Part shown: positions 1-9,381 of the stretch, one piece after another
How positions within the stretch are numbered: the stretch's first letter is position 1
How the letters are laid out: each line of letters starts with the position of its first letter
Assembly (NCBI GenBank): GCA_015680685.1
Contig: MNCI01010725.1
Coordinates: 107,887 to 138,014 of the forward strand
DNA from: Gnetum montanum
Taxonomy: Eukaryota > Streptophyta > Gnetopsida > Gnetales > Gnetaceae
Reading direction: 5' to 3'
DNA: 30,128 bases
Program-made: the position numbers and the translations under genes
Notes under the pieces: model-generated
The model's input: only the letters and a program-made list of their open reading frames with translations
The model's database searches: none
Told to the model about the DNA's origin: nothing

Positions 1-726
1 GCTGGAAATGCACCACATCAGGCTCTTCTTGACTCAAGTTCCGGAGTCAACTTAATTTCGCAAAAGATGTATCACGCCTGGAACTTGCCACAACTTAAGA
101 AGAGCAACATCCAACTAGAGCTAGCGGACCAGTTCATCACCATTCCCTTGGGATTGGTGGAGGATGTTATTACCACAGTGTGTGGTTGGTCTTACCCAGC
201 TGACTTTCTAGTGATCAAAGTGAACAACAACGAAGGGGACTTCCCCTTTATAATGGGAAGGGCATGGCTAAGCACAGTAGACGCATGCCTTAGGATCCGC
301 GATCTTTCCTTGGAAATCTCTAAGATAAACATATGTGGAAAGATCAAGAAGAGGATAGTTCCATACATCACATATAGCGATTCATCAGGTGATGACATGG
401 AGGAAATGTCTCCATGTAACAGGTGTGCCCAAGAAACTATGCAACAAAGATGCCTATATGTAGCAACCACACAAGAAGCAGTAGATACCCTGTGGTTAAC
501 AGCTACTCGTAGGAGCAGAAAAATATGCATGGAACGAACTGAGGAAACTCATGCCAACAATCGTGGCATAGACGCATTGGAACGTGAGCGTCGCCAACTT
601 CCACCCCTGAATCTAAGATCATCAATTGGGAGAAGTTGGGCACTTCTAAGAAATCCAAACAAACGCTCATTACTTCAGATCTCTCCCTTACAACTCAGTC
701 ATGGGGGAGATGGCCACCTATGCTAA
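1..726 (+). pseudogene. Retropepsin-like (aspartic protease) region of a Ty3-type polyprotein, 5'-incomplete
   Basis: The frame is open from base 1, so the ATG at 67 is probably internal. The first residues read ALLDSSSGVNLISQKMY, which matches the active-site loop of plant Ty3 proteases (normally ALLDSGASVN...), with Ser where the catalytic-loop Gly is expected. Further on, LELADQFITIPLGLVEDV and the later PFIMGRAWLSTVDA block match the flap and the hydrophobic C-terminal motif (usually ILGRPFL). In this family it would cleave the Gag-Pol precursor. After about residue 145 the frame continues for roughly 100 residues of charged sequence I do not recognise and ends at 724-726, just after a G-rich tract at 697-707. 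Probably inactive or a non-autonomous fragment. Confidence 0.75.
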
Positions 727-744
727 CCATATGGGGCCCTCAAT

Positions 745-895
745 TCTTTTTCAGTTTTTGTTTTACACATTTTTGTTTTACAACATTTTTTGTTTTACAC
801 GTTTTTGTTTTACAAATTGCTTTAACTTTTCTAATTTTTGTTTTACAAATTTCTTTAACTTTTCTTATTTTTTTTTTACAACATCATTATACTTT
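745..895 (+). repeat. T-rich degenerate short tandem repeat
   Basis: Repeated variants of tttttgttttacaa and tttctttaacttttct run through this stretch, immediately after the protease frame. The ORFs crossing it (Phe/Leu-rich) are products of the repeat and not genes. A short GT run follows at 903-916. Confidence 0.8.
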
Positions 896-2704
896 TCTAT
901 TTTGTGTGTGTGTGTCGTGTGTCATCCACCATGTAAGTTCATCACCCAATAAGTGTTCAGGCCAATGGGATGAACTATTTTTCATTAATTGCCAATGTTT
1001 GGTTTTTACCTTTAAGTTCCAATGTTGATACTAAGGTATGTCTCTTTTGATATGGTAGGCAATGAGATCACTTCATCCATCCATCCATCAAAGTCTATGG
1101 TTTCCCTTGGCTTGGAAATGTATAGTTCCCTTTTCTAATAAGAACTTTAACGAACTGGTGACTGGGCATTTCTCAAACCGAGGAAGGACTCAAGGATTGT
1201 AAAGGGTGTGACTTCAAGGGAACTTGATGCTCTTGTGTTGGTCATTCACTTGGGTGCTTGGTTGTTTTTTTCTTATGTTTTCTTACCATTCCGATGTTAC
1301 CCATTTTTCGGAAGCTGAAATAATAAAAATAAGAAGTCTTTGCATGGTGTGGTCCCCATGCATAAAAACACAAAACACAAAAAAAAAAACAAAAAAAAAA
1401 CCAAAGTGAGGATTCAAAGCACACCCCTTAGATGAAATAAAATTGGGGCTACAAGCACTGGTTATGGAACCAAAGTGTTCCCTCTAACTAAGGCCCTTCT
1501 CGCTTCCCATTCTCTCCTTTGTTTCATCAGAATGGTGGTGGCTCTTTGAAGATGCATCCTTGTTATCCAAGTGGATGATTTAGCCAAATGCATTGATGCA
1601 AAGTCACTGGAAGTGGTTGGTTTGAGCCGGAGTTGGAATGAGATTTGCCAAGTCACATTAATCATAAAACATACAAGGGGCTATACACCACCTTGTTCTT
1701 GGGATGATGCATCACTTCTTTTCTCTTCTCCCCATCCTTCTCTCTAGTGTTCACCTCATTGCCGGTTATATCATTAGTATATATTTTGGTTGATGCATTA
1801 TTTTCTTTTTGGTAAATTCTAGTGGTTAAGACTTTAACTCTTGTTCCAAAGGACATTCCCAGAGCCTACGGACTCTTTGAATGAGGGATTTGTCAGGGCA
1901 TTAAGGGCATGAGCTTGCTTTGGGGAGGACCCACTGACACTCCTATTTGGAACATTAGTTAACTTCTTTTCCTTAACATTTTGCAATTAATTATTATTTT
2001 TTTCATTACCATTTTGACATCCCTTTCATCGATGCCATAGTTATCCCTTTCATCGATGCCATAGTTATCCCTTTTTACCTATCTTTCTTACTCCTTTTCT
2101 TTCTCCATTCTAACGCTACCAGAGGTTTGTGATTAGTCATGGGGGTATGAGGCCTAATTTTTCAATTTTTCTCCTAAGCCCAGAATTTTTTCATTTATCT
2201 TCCTAACCCCTACACCTTCAGTAGTCATCATCTACATTTTCCCAGATCCATATCAGCCATACCACAACCTAGCCAATGAGCCTACACTGAAGCAAGGTAT
2301 TATTTACTTAATGATTCAATTACCCTTGCTAATATATGATTGTGTTGTATGTGCAGATGGTAATCATACAACAACAGAATGGATCTGGAGCAAACACTTG
2401 GAATGGAGTAGCGCTGAAGCCGCTATGCAAGGAGCAGGATTGATAATGCGCTTACGGATGGACAACGGAAGGCGTAATCTAGGCATTGGCAGCAGCACAA
2501 CTCTTCTCTCTTCTTCTCTTCTATTCTGTCTCCTCTTTTCTCTTAGCTGCCAAATGTGGCCTAATGTCATTGTAATAAGGTGTTCACCCTTGTTGTCAAG
2601 AACACCAGTTGTGTCAAGTCTTGTAATAATGAACCGTTCACATGTCATTCCATTAGTTCCATTCCCCTCAATAATCCCATACCTACCTGATATCATTGTA
2701 AGGA
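896..2704 (+). other. Non-coding 3' region of the left retroelement
   Basis: No coding frame of convincing length or composition. The stretch holds an A-rich run (1370-1403), the tandem 24-mer at 2021-2068, a second polypurine-like tract (2135-2150) and a possible small intron (2297-2356: donor gtatta, acceptor tgtgcag). It occupies the place where reverse transcriptase and integrase would be in a complete element. Confidence 0.6.
2021..2068 (+). repeat. Perfect tandem duplication of a 24-bp unit
   Basis: The unit ccctttcatcgatgcc plus atagttat occurs twice, head to tail and without mismatch, at 2021-2044 and 2045-2068. Recent slippage or local duplication in the element's 3' region. Confidence 0.95.
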
Positions 2705-2726
2705 ACTCGAGGACGAGTTTTCATTC

Positions 2727-2739
2727 AGTCATGGGGGTA
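2727..2739 (+). other. Polypurine tract directly before the 3' LTR
   Basis: The tract agtcatgggggta sits immediately 5' of the LTR start TGATGA at 2740, where second-strand priming occurs in LTR retrotransposons. It follows ctcgaggacgag (2705-2716), a sequence often found just before the polypurine tract in plant Ty3 elements. The exact 16-mer agtcatgggggtatga also occurs at 2135-2150. Confidence 0.7.
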
Positions 2740-2764
2740 TGATGAGATGTAGATTGCACAAGCC

Positions 2765-2856
2765 GCGATATCGCGTACGCGATATCATGGCCGACACGAT
2801 ATCGCATCCCCTGCGATATCACGTACGCGATATCATGTCTTTCCATGCGATATCGC
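2765..2856 (+). repeat. GATATC / CGTACG palindrome array in LTR U3
   Basis: Six GATATC palindromes lie at 2767, 2781, 2798, 2815, 2829 and 2849, mostly extended to GCGATATC or CGATATCGCG. A composite unit GCGATATC-(G/A)CGTACGCGATATCATG occurs twice 48 bp apart (2765-2788 and 2813-2836). Density and symmetry are far above the surrounding AT-rich DNA. The array ends about 16 bp upstream of the TATA box, so a role as an enhancer or factor-binding array is inferred. Confidence 0.9.
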
Positions 2857-2872
2857 GGTCCACCCCCATATC

Positions 2873-2880
2873 TATAAATA
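2873..2880 (+). promoter_or_regulatory. LTR TATA box
   Basis: TATAAATA, followed by the block shared with the solo LTR (where TATAAATA is at 5229-5236). The poly(A) signal aataaa lies about 170 bp downstream at 3048-3053, consistent with U3-R-U5 order. Confidence 0.75.
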
Positions 2881-3133
2881 AGAGGCGGCACTTCCCTCAT
2901 TTCAAATCCTAGGCGTAAAGTAGCGAAGCTCTAGCGGATTGATCACCCCAGAGATAGAATATTTTCCATGTGCCCACAGTAGGAGTCCCCCAAGTGAACG
3001 GTTCTTTATTCGAGCAGCTTTGTACTTGAACGTAAGTTGTGTATGGCAATAAAGACGAGCTTTGCAGATAAACCTTGCAGTGCATGGATAGGTTTAATTA
3101 ATGTTATTTACTGCTTTCCTAGTGACGCGGCAT

Positions 3134-3293
3134 GAGTATGACTTGGTTACAAGCATTGACGAACGTGTACAGCTAGCCAAGCAATCGGCTACTCATCGCG
3201 AATAGATTCTCTCAACCCTTTCCTCCTAGAGTGTGGGACAAGTACGACTTGATTACGAGCATCTATGGATGTGTACGGCTAGTCAAGGAATCG
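3134..3293 (+). repeat. Two diverged 54-bp direct repeats in the LTR 3' part
   Basis: Units at 3134-3187 and 3240-3293 share the pattern g/aagta-t/c-gacttg-ttac-agcat ... gtgtac-gcta-g-caa-g-aatcg, 106 bp apart. The solo LTR has related pieces at 5541-5563 and 5651-5673. The second unit ends at the base before the N. Confidence 0.8.
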
Positions 3294-3294
3294 N
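3294..3294. other. Ambiguous base (N)
   Basis: The only N in the window. It coincides with the abrupt end of LTR homology, so it may mark a contig join or polishing failure; see findings. Confidence 0.95.
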
Positions 3295-4736
3295 TGTTTT
3301 TGAAAGTATACAAGCCTTGAAGCCTCCCATAATTCTTTCTTTGATACATTTCCCCTACTAGTAATTGTTCATATAAATGAGACCCAAATATTTTTTAAAA
3401 AATCTACAATTTACACACTAGTGCCTCCAAAATGTAGGTTATAAAATGTATTTATTGTACAACAAATCATCAATTTAGTTTTGAAGAACAAATGAGTGAT
3501 AATAATTTTCTAAAATTTGCAAGATATTTTGCATACCTTTTGCAATAGTGGAGATCAAGGTAATATCATCTAGCTCGCAATCCAATTTTAATAACTTGAC
3601 CATCTTGCTTCTTGCATAACCATTCCTACATTTCATCAATAAGGATACTAAGGAAAGTTGGAGAAAAGTGTACAACCTATCTTAACTCCAAATTTGCTCC
3701 ATGTAGTATCTAAGAGTAACTAAGTGATCAATAGCAAAGTGATTTTTTCTAAAACTTGTTTTACACCCTATTTTGACTTGGCTAACTTTAATCCAAGAAT
3801 TCATTCTATTTTCTAATAAATTGTCTTAGGTAGATAATTTTCTAGGTTTTATTTTTGTTTTCCATCACATGTCATCTAGACTTTATGTGACTTTCAACTT
3901 TAGGTGCCTACCACATTTGTTTTTTCATATGGTTGTCCTTTAATTTTCTTTAAAAATATATCTCCCACCTTAACTTGGTTTAGCCATTGGAATAAGTGCT
4001 ACACATTCATGTGCATTCACATGATCTTGTCTTATTTTAATAAACTATTATTTTATTACATCAAAAATTATCCTTTAATAAAATTAATACCTATCATATT
4101 AACTTTAGCAAGTTTTGCAAGTTATAATACCATTTGTTAGAGTTGATAGCATAAGCATAATGAAATTCATTTGAAATGATATAAAATTGATAATTACTTC
4201 ATAAGAGTGAATATCATTACTTGGAAATAAGCTTGCTAAAACATGAAGGGCAAGCCATAGCATGCACTAATCAAAAACTAAAAACACAACCATGGTGATC
4301 CAAGAGAACAAAACAACTTGCTCCACTAATGAGCTTTTTTAAAGGGTTGGAGGTAGGAGCTCTCTACCTTAAGAATTAATCGATAACTTAGCTTTTTTTT
4401 TTCTTGGATAGTATCAAATGGCTCTTCTCATCTCTTTTTATAGCTAAAACCTGGATTTCGGCTTCAAATTTTTATGAAATTTGGTTTTGAGTCTTTTTTA
4501 ACATGGGGTCTTTTTTACAAATTATATAGACAATGCATTTTTTCCTTCATATAATACTTTTTCCATTCATTTCAAAGCATACTTTTAACATTTTCAATAT
4601 CATCATCTTGGTCTTAGATATCAAAGTAGAAGATGCTCCACAATTCTAAAAATGTCAATCATCTAATATCATTGTTGTACACTGTAGACCATTTAATGTT
4701 CTATTTTTAAATATCTTCTAGGGTAAGCTTACTGAG
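3295..4736. other. AT-rich intergenic stretch, no gene recognised
   Basis: Short AT-rich ORFs only (for example 3475-3675 on minus, 3904-4140 on plus), none with a recognisable motif. Probably old, eroded repeat DNA. Confidence 0.6.
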
Positions 4737-5019
4737 GATCTCCTTTTGCAACACCATTCACCTATTTTTAAGAAAAGTTTCAAGTATTAGGGTTACAACT
4801 AAGCTATTTTTAATAACCTAACTCATTTCCTTATCCAAACACATACCAATTCTAAGACTAATTACAACTATCCCAACATGATCTCCTTTTGCAAGACTAT
4901 TCACTCATTAAAAAAAGTTTCAAGTATTAGGGTTACAACCAAGCTATTTTTTATGACCCAACCCATTTCCTTATCCAAATATATACCAATTCCAAGAATA
5001 ATTATAGCTATCACAACAT
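4737..5019 (+). repeat. Tandem duplication of a ~143-bp unit
   Basis: Copy 1 (4737-4879) and copy 2 (4880-5019) both run from gatctccttttgca through caagtattagggttacaac to acaacatg, with scattered substitutions and small indels. Non-coding. The solo LTR target site lies about 75 bp downstream. Confidence 0.9.
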
Positions 5020-5112
5020 GAAGTTCATAACAATGGTGCTCCCTAATTTGGTAGGAAAACATAAAAGGAATCAAGATTGCATGATTATCATAGGTGATGA
5101 AGTGCTAAAATG

Positions 5113-5215
5113 GTCGATGCATTTACTAGGCCACGTATATGGGACCCCGTATACACGGCGACATCGATGCGGCCCCGTATACGCGGTTGCATCGACTTGG
5201 GCCCGTTTACGCAGA
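5113..5215 (+). repeat. 29-bp GTATAC-type palindrome repeats in solo LTR U3
   Basis: Two good units (5144-5172 and 5173-5201) have the form ccccgtatac-a/g-cgg...catcga followed by a G-rich end. Partial units lie on either side (gtcgatgc...ccacgtatatggg at 5113-5143; cccgtttacgc at 5202-5212). The palindrome core is CGTATACG or similar, not the GATATC of the related LTR, yet the array occupies the same place just upstream of TATA. Confidence 0.85.
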
Positions 5216-5228
5216 GCTTGTTTTAGCC

Positions 5229-5236
5229 TATAAATA
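5229..5236 (+). promoter_or_regulatory. Solo LTR TATA box
   Basis: TATAAATA about 17 bp after the palindrome array. The matching aataaa poly(A) signal is at 5408-5413. Confidence 0.75.
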
Positions 5237-5972
5237 AGTGGCCCTCCGCCACACCTAGGTACTTTTCTAGTAGTTGTAGCGAAGCCCTTACATTTTGTTT
5301 CCGTAGGAGTTAGAATATTTTCCCAAGTGCATACTCGCAGTGTGATGCTTGTAATTGTACAATACCTTTATTCAAGTGTGACGTACTTGGATGCGCACAT
5401 GACTGGAAATAAAGATCGAGATTACTTCATCATTGTAGCATTTACTTAGTTTTAATTATTTAATTTTTATTGTTATTCATTATTTTCTTAGTTAATATTT
5501 CTTTATCATCATTTACTATTCCTGTTGTTAAATGCAGAATGAGTACGACTTAATCACAAGCATTTAAGTGTAACTACTTGGTAACCAAGTAGTGTCCCTA
5601 GGATCTACGCTTGGTAATCCCAGTAGTAGTCTTGCACGAGGTCCAAGATGCGTACGGATGATTAAAGAATGGATGCTCATCGCACTTAGGTTAGCTTAGA
5701 CTTCATTTCCTATTACTCATTAGTTTAATCAAGATTATTTTCCATTGTCTCTAGGAGTAGCACTAATTTAGGATCACATCATACACCTCACTCTAGACTA
5801 AACCATACGTGACAAAGCAAATACTAGTCCAGGTGGGAAGACAACGAACTGTGATCAATTTGTAACTATCTAGATACCACAACTAGCCTATCCACGGAGT
5901 TCGACCAGATCATGCGTGAGCGCTCATATTTGTATGGTTGAGTGTAGGGGTACCTCGCCTCTTATCAATAGG

Positions 5973-7400
5973 AATACTTCCAATGTTATTAAAACATTAA
6001 AGTTTATAAATTACTATCTTATGATATAAAGTTTACTTGATTCTTGATTTATAAATAAAGAATGTAATCCTATAAATGTCATATAAGGAACAATGAGTTG
6101 TTAGCCTACCAATAAGACTATTGATTTGAAAGTTTTAAGTCATGGTTTAAATTCAAGTGGTCAATGTTGAGTTATTTAGACTATATATCTTGGAGTGTAT
6201 GTCAAACCATGTAATTGACAAAGACATCACTATTTTATTTACAATTCTACTTTTTATTCAAATTCTATTCTATTCTATTTCAAAACTTGAATGAGGACAA
6301 AGTTTCATATTGAAAATCTCTCTATGACTTTGAAAATTCTCATTTAACCAATAAATAAATAACTTCTTTGTCAAACATTTAAGATAATCCATGAAAGTAG
6401 CAAAGAAATGAAGATTTATTGGTAAATGATTATAGATAATAAGGATCACTGTAGATTTCAAGATAATCCATGAAGGTAGCAAATAAATGAAGATTTATTG
6501 GTGAATAACTACTAATAATAAATATCATTCGATTAGGAATACTAGTAGATGAAAATCACAAGTACATCAAACAAGTGATTATCATAGTATATTATGGATC
6601 AATTGAAAACCACATTAAAGTTAACTCTTCTAAACCAAATTAATCTCGAACCATGAAGTGATCATAGCTACAAATATTCTATGATTAAGGTACAAATGCT
6701 ATCCTACTTATAAAGTTAGGATAAGAGAAAGAGTTCTCTTACAAGATGAATAAAGAGTTAAGAGAACCCTAGATGAAGTAAAATTAAAATCACATAAATA
6801 TTCTTTGAAGGGAAATTATAAATAAAGTTAAGAAATAAAAATAAAAAATAAAATCATGAGACTATATGAAGAGTACATCATTGGTATATCAACCTACCAT
6901 GAGAATGAGATCCATCTATTAAAGCAAATAATAGATACCATAGTAATCCATGACTAACAAACAATAATATAACCTATCATATTCCTTGAAATTGTTAATC
7001 AACCATGATAAGGATTAGTAACCATGAAAGGTGCATTACACCATACGTACATCTATGAATAACATAAATTATAGAATATATTATATCCAATAAAATTGTT
7101 AAGAATCCATCTTATTAAAGATTAACGTTAATTAGTTAACCATTGAAATGGGTCGTTACAGGATGAATACTTGCACTCGTTTTTAGCCCGATAAAAAGAA
7201 AAATATATTCACCAGCGTATCAATATAACGCATACAACTTCATAGGCTGCTTGTTAAGCCTTACCAGTGACATATTAGTGGTAAGTATAACTTCGAGAAT
7301 ACATGTCACAAAAACGATAGGTTGGACGTAACTTACTAATAACTAACAAATAGAAACGTTAAAATTAATTTGTTCTCTGCGGTTAAACCTTAAAAGCGTA
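5973..7400. other. AT-rich intergenic stretch, no gene recognised
   Basis: No coding frame with a recognisable domain on either strand. Contains the duplication at 6381-6527. Composition becomes less AT-rich and more gene-like after about 7140, towards the B3 gene. Confidence 0.65.
6381..6527 (+). repeat. Two ~68-bp direct repeats, 79 bp apart
   Basis: Copies at 6381-6448 and 6460-6527 share aagataatccatga-a/g-gtagcaaa followed by aatgaagatttattggt and a taataa-rich end. Non-coding, moderately diverged. Confidence 0.85.
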
Positions 7401-7989
7401 CCCTATAAAAATGACGAGCTGCTAAAACTACCATTACCAAAGTGGTTTTGGCAGAAATTTCATGAAACCTCAATTGAAGAGTCTGTTCCCAAAAGAACAC
7501 AGAGTCGGTGAGACTTCACGGATGTTTTCTCTTAACAGCGCTTTGTTTCTACTGTGTTTCCAAAACAAATACAAAATCTGTGTATATAAGTCAAGGCGAG
7601 CATGCCCACCACCTCCACATTGTCACAATCCCAAAAAGCCACATGAATGATAAAAAGAAACAGCAAAGCTTTTGGACAAGCAGTAAATGATTTACATATT
7701 GTTCCGCCATCTTTCATTTGAGCATGTTATCATTAATCTAATTTCAGTTTCGTTTTCCAAAACAACTAAACAAAAAACAATAAAAGAGAGAAACTAAAAA
7801 GGCTTGAAAAACCACGCCGTCTCTGCAAGCCTTGTTAGTCGCCATTACCACTCCATGTACCAGATGCTGCATAAGTTCCTACACACTTCAAAACTGGCCG
7901 TTCCAAGGCAAATTTCAAATTCGGTAACAATTTCAAAAATCTACAAATCACTTACGCATCGCCATCTTCCTTGCAAGACGCCCAGCTAA

Positions 7990-9381
7990 CTACGATTTCT
8001 GGTCCTTGATGATTTTCAACTCATAAACCCCGTTTGTTGAGCTAAACAAAGTAAAGTCACAACGATATCCTTGTTTCAAATCAAGCGTACGGGCCAAATT
8101 TTTCCAACCCTTTCTGAGGCGACAGGTATAAGCGCCGTTGGCATATCTTCGTTTGGCATAGCCCAACTTCCATTTACGGAACTTGTTACCAGATCTCACT
8201 AATACTGTTATTTCACAATCTGACTGCGAGAACGGCAGCGCTGTTGTTTTGCATAGCGGAATAGCCTGGTCATCCACCAGACCACCAATATTACAAGAAA
8301 AATAGTCTTAAATTTTAAAAGATTGACAACTTCTCTTAAAGGAGACGGTTATTGTAACTCTATATCGACCCGTCAGTGCTACGGTATCTCCCTACTTAGA
8401 AAACAATATCAACATAATATAAGATGAACCGAAGTGGTATTTTATTATTTACGTAATAGTGCCTATGAATCATAACGGAAAACCCCTTTTAAAAAAAAAA
8501 ACTCACCAGGTAGCGTCTAGTTTGAGCCGCCGTCTTACCCAGCTTCACCGATAAATTTTCGATAATATGGGTTTTAGCGAGCGTTCCTATCAACAAAAAG
8601 AAACGCCACAGAAAGTAAGGATGTTAGGGCTGGTTTCATGCACAATCAGTTGATTCGCTTGAAGCAAGCTTACCGGCATTTCGCTAGCTACAGAGATACC
8701 TGAATATTCACACGGTTAATACCAAAATCCATCGACAGCATCCATGAAAATTACTTCAACTCATAGTTTTACTACTCAAAATTACTTCAAATAATATCCC
8801 TACTCAACCAATGAAAACTTTCTTAACAAAAATTCATTGATGGTAGAAAATGGAGCAAAGCGTCAAGAACAACCACCTTCAATGTAACTGCTACCAGTTT
8901 GATCTTCCATTTTGCTTTCCATTGGAAAGGAAGCAGACTCATCCGCTGAAGAGAAACATGGCCTTAATACGGACGAAAAGGGAAAAACTTCTTTCTCGTT
9001 TCCTAGGAAATCGAAAACCCTGAATACGAAAAAGCAGTCTTGAACATGAGTGATGAGTACTGTTAGCACGTCTTTGTTATTATCATCGACTGATCTGATC
9101 AGAGGAGGTTCCCTCGTCTTCAGAGAATGAGATGCTGTTGGTAGATCCAAGTAGTAGCATTTTTCTGCGTGAGGTACCATGGCAGCTGCTAAATCCGGCA
9201 GTGGCCTGCGACAATCTTGAACAGGATGCCGAGGAGAACATGCCAGTTCAATAAACACATGAGTTGAGGTTGTGAATTCGGAGAACTTATGAAAAAACGG
9301 AGAAAGTGCCTCATGCAAAGATTCGGAGGAGCCTAAAATTCTAACACAGAAAGAGGTTTTGTCGAATATGCTTGCCTTCAT
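7990..9381 (-). CDS. B3-domain (REM-like) DNA-binding protein, three exons
   Basis: Proposed model: exon 1 9381-8877, exon 2 8586-8507, exon 3 8265-7990, stop TAG at 7992-7990, 286 residues. Splice sites are GAAG|GTGG, GATAG|GA, CTG|GTGAGT and ACCAG|GC, and the phases agree (1 then 0). An in-frame TGA just upstream supports the ATG at 9381. The B3 fold comes from exons 2 and 3 only: TLAKTHIIENLSVKLG, then ARRYL-like TRRYLAIPLCKTTAL, ITVLVRSGNKFRKWKLGY, and the hallmark LRKGWKNLARTLDLKQGY followed by CDFTLF. B3 domains bind DNA in the nucleus; REM members are plant-specific. The usual Gly-Asp turn (KEGD) reads QGY here. Exon 1 (168 residues) is not recognised. The intron between exons 1 and 2 and its donor are the least certain part. 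A decayed copy of exon 1 lies upstream at 10160-10548. The model may lack exons or be a recent pseudogene. Confidence 0.72.

Larger units (their letters stand above)
1..3293 (+). mobile_element. 3' part of a Ty3-type LTR retrotransposon, truncated on both sides
   Basis: The order is a retropepsin-like frame from the left edge, about 2 kb with no long coding frame, a pol-tail-like motif at 2705-2724 (ctcgaggacgagttttc), a G-rich polypurine tract and then an LTR starting TGATGA. Reverse transcriptase, RNase H and integrase are absent between protease and polypurine tract. The 5' half lies outside the window and the 3' LTR stops at the N at 3294. The family is most like non-chromovirus (Athila/Tat-like) plant Ty3 elements, judged from the protease only. 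Loss of most of pol could be an internal deletion or the normal layout of a non-autonomous family. Confidence 0.75.
2740..3293 (+). mobile_element. 3' LTR of the left element, truncated at its 3' end
   Basis: It begins TGATGAGATG after the polypurine tract. Inside, in order: a palindrome array (2765-2856), a TATA box (2873-2880), a stretch shared with the solo LTR at 5095-5967 (cctagg, gtagcgaagc, agaatatttt, the g-c-cgcag type region), and a poly(A) signal aataaa (3048-3053). The part equivalent to the last ~300 bp of the solo LTR is missing: homology stops exactly at the ambiguous base 3294. The true boundary could be biological truncation or an assembly join. Confidence 0.8.
5095..5967 (+). 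mobile_element. Complete solo LTR (873 bp) with 5-bp target-site duplication
   Basis: The element starts TGATGA and ends TTATCA, near-inverted termini. It is flanked by a perfect direct repeat ATAGG at 5090-5094 and 5968-5972. No internal region remains, so this is the product of LTR-LTR recombination after a full insertion. It carries a U3 palindrome array, TATA box (5229-5236) and poly(A) signal (5408-5413). Its core (TATA to poly(A)) is homologous to the truncated LTR at 2740-3293, so both belong to one superfamily but different subfamilies. The end region (ggagttcgacc ... cgcctcttatca) is absent from the truncated copy. Confidence 0.92.

Noticed and set aside
636-1028. Phe/Leu-rich plus-strand ORFs (636-1028, 701-952) that could look like membrane proteins
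   Set aside because: They are translations of the T-rich tandem repeat at 745-895.
2765-2856. CRISPR array
   Set aside because: Palindromes are short, spacers irregular and not unique, and the context is a plant LTR with TATA box and poly(A) signal.
8641-8700. Possible extra 26-bp B3 exon on minus (acceptor tattcag, donor gtaagc)
   Set aside because: Its only open frame does not fit the phase of exon 2, whereas direct splicing of 8877 to 8586 does.
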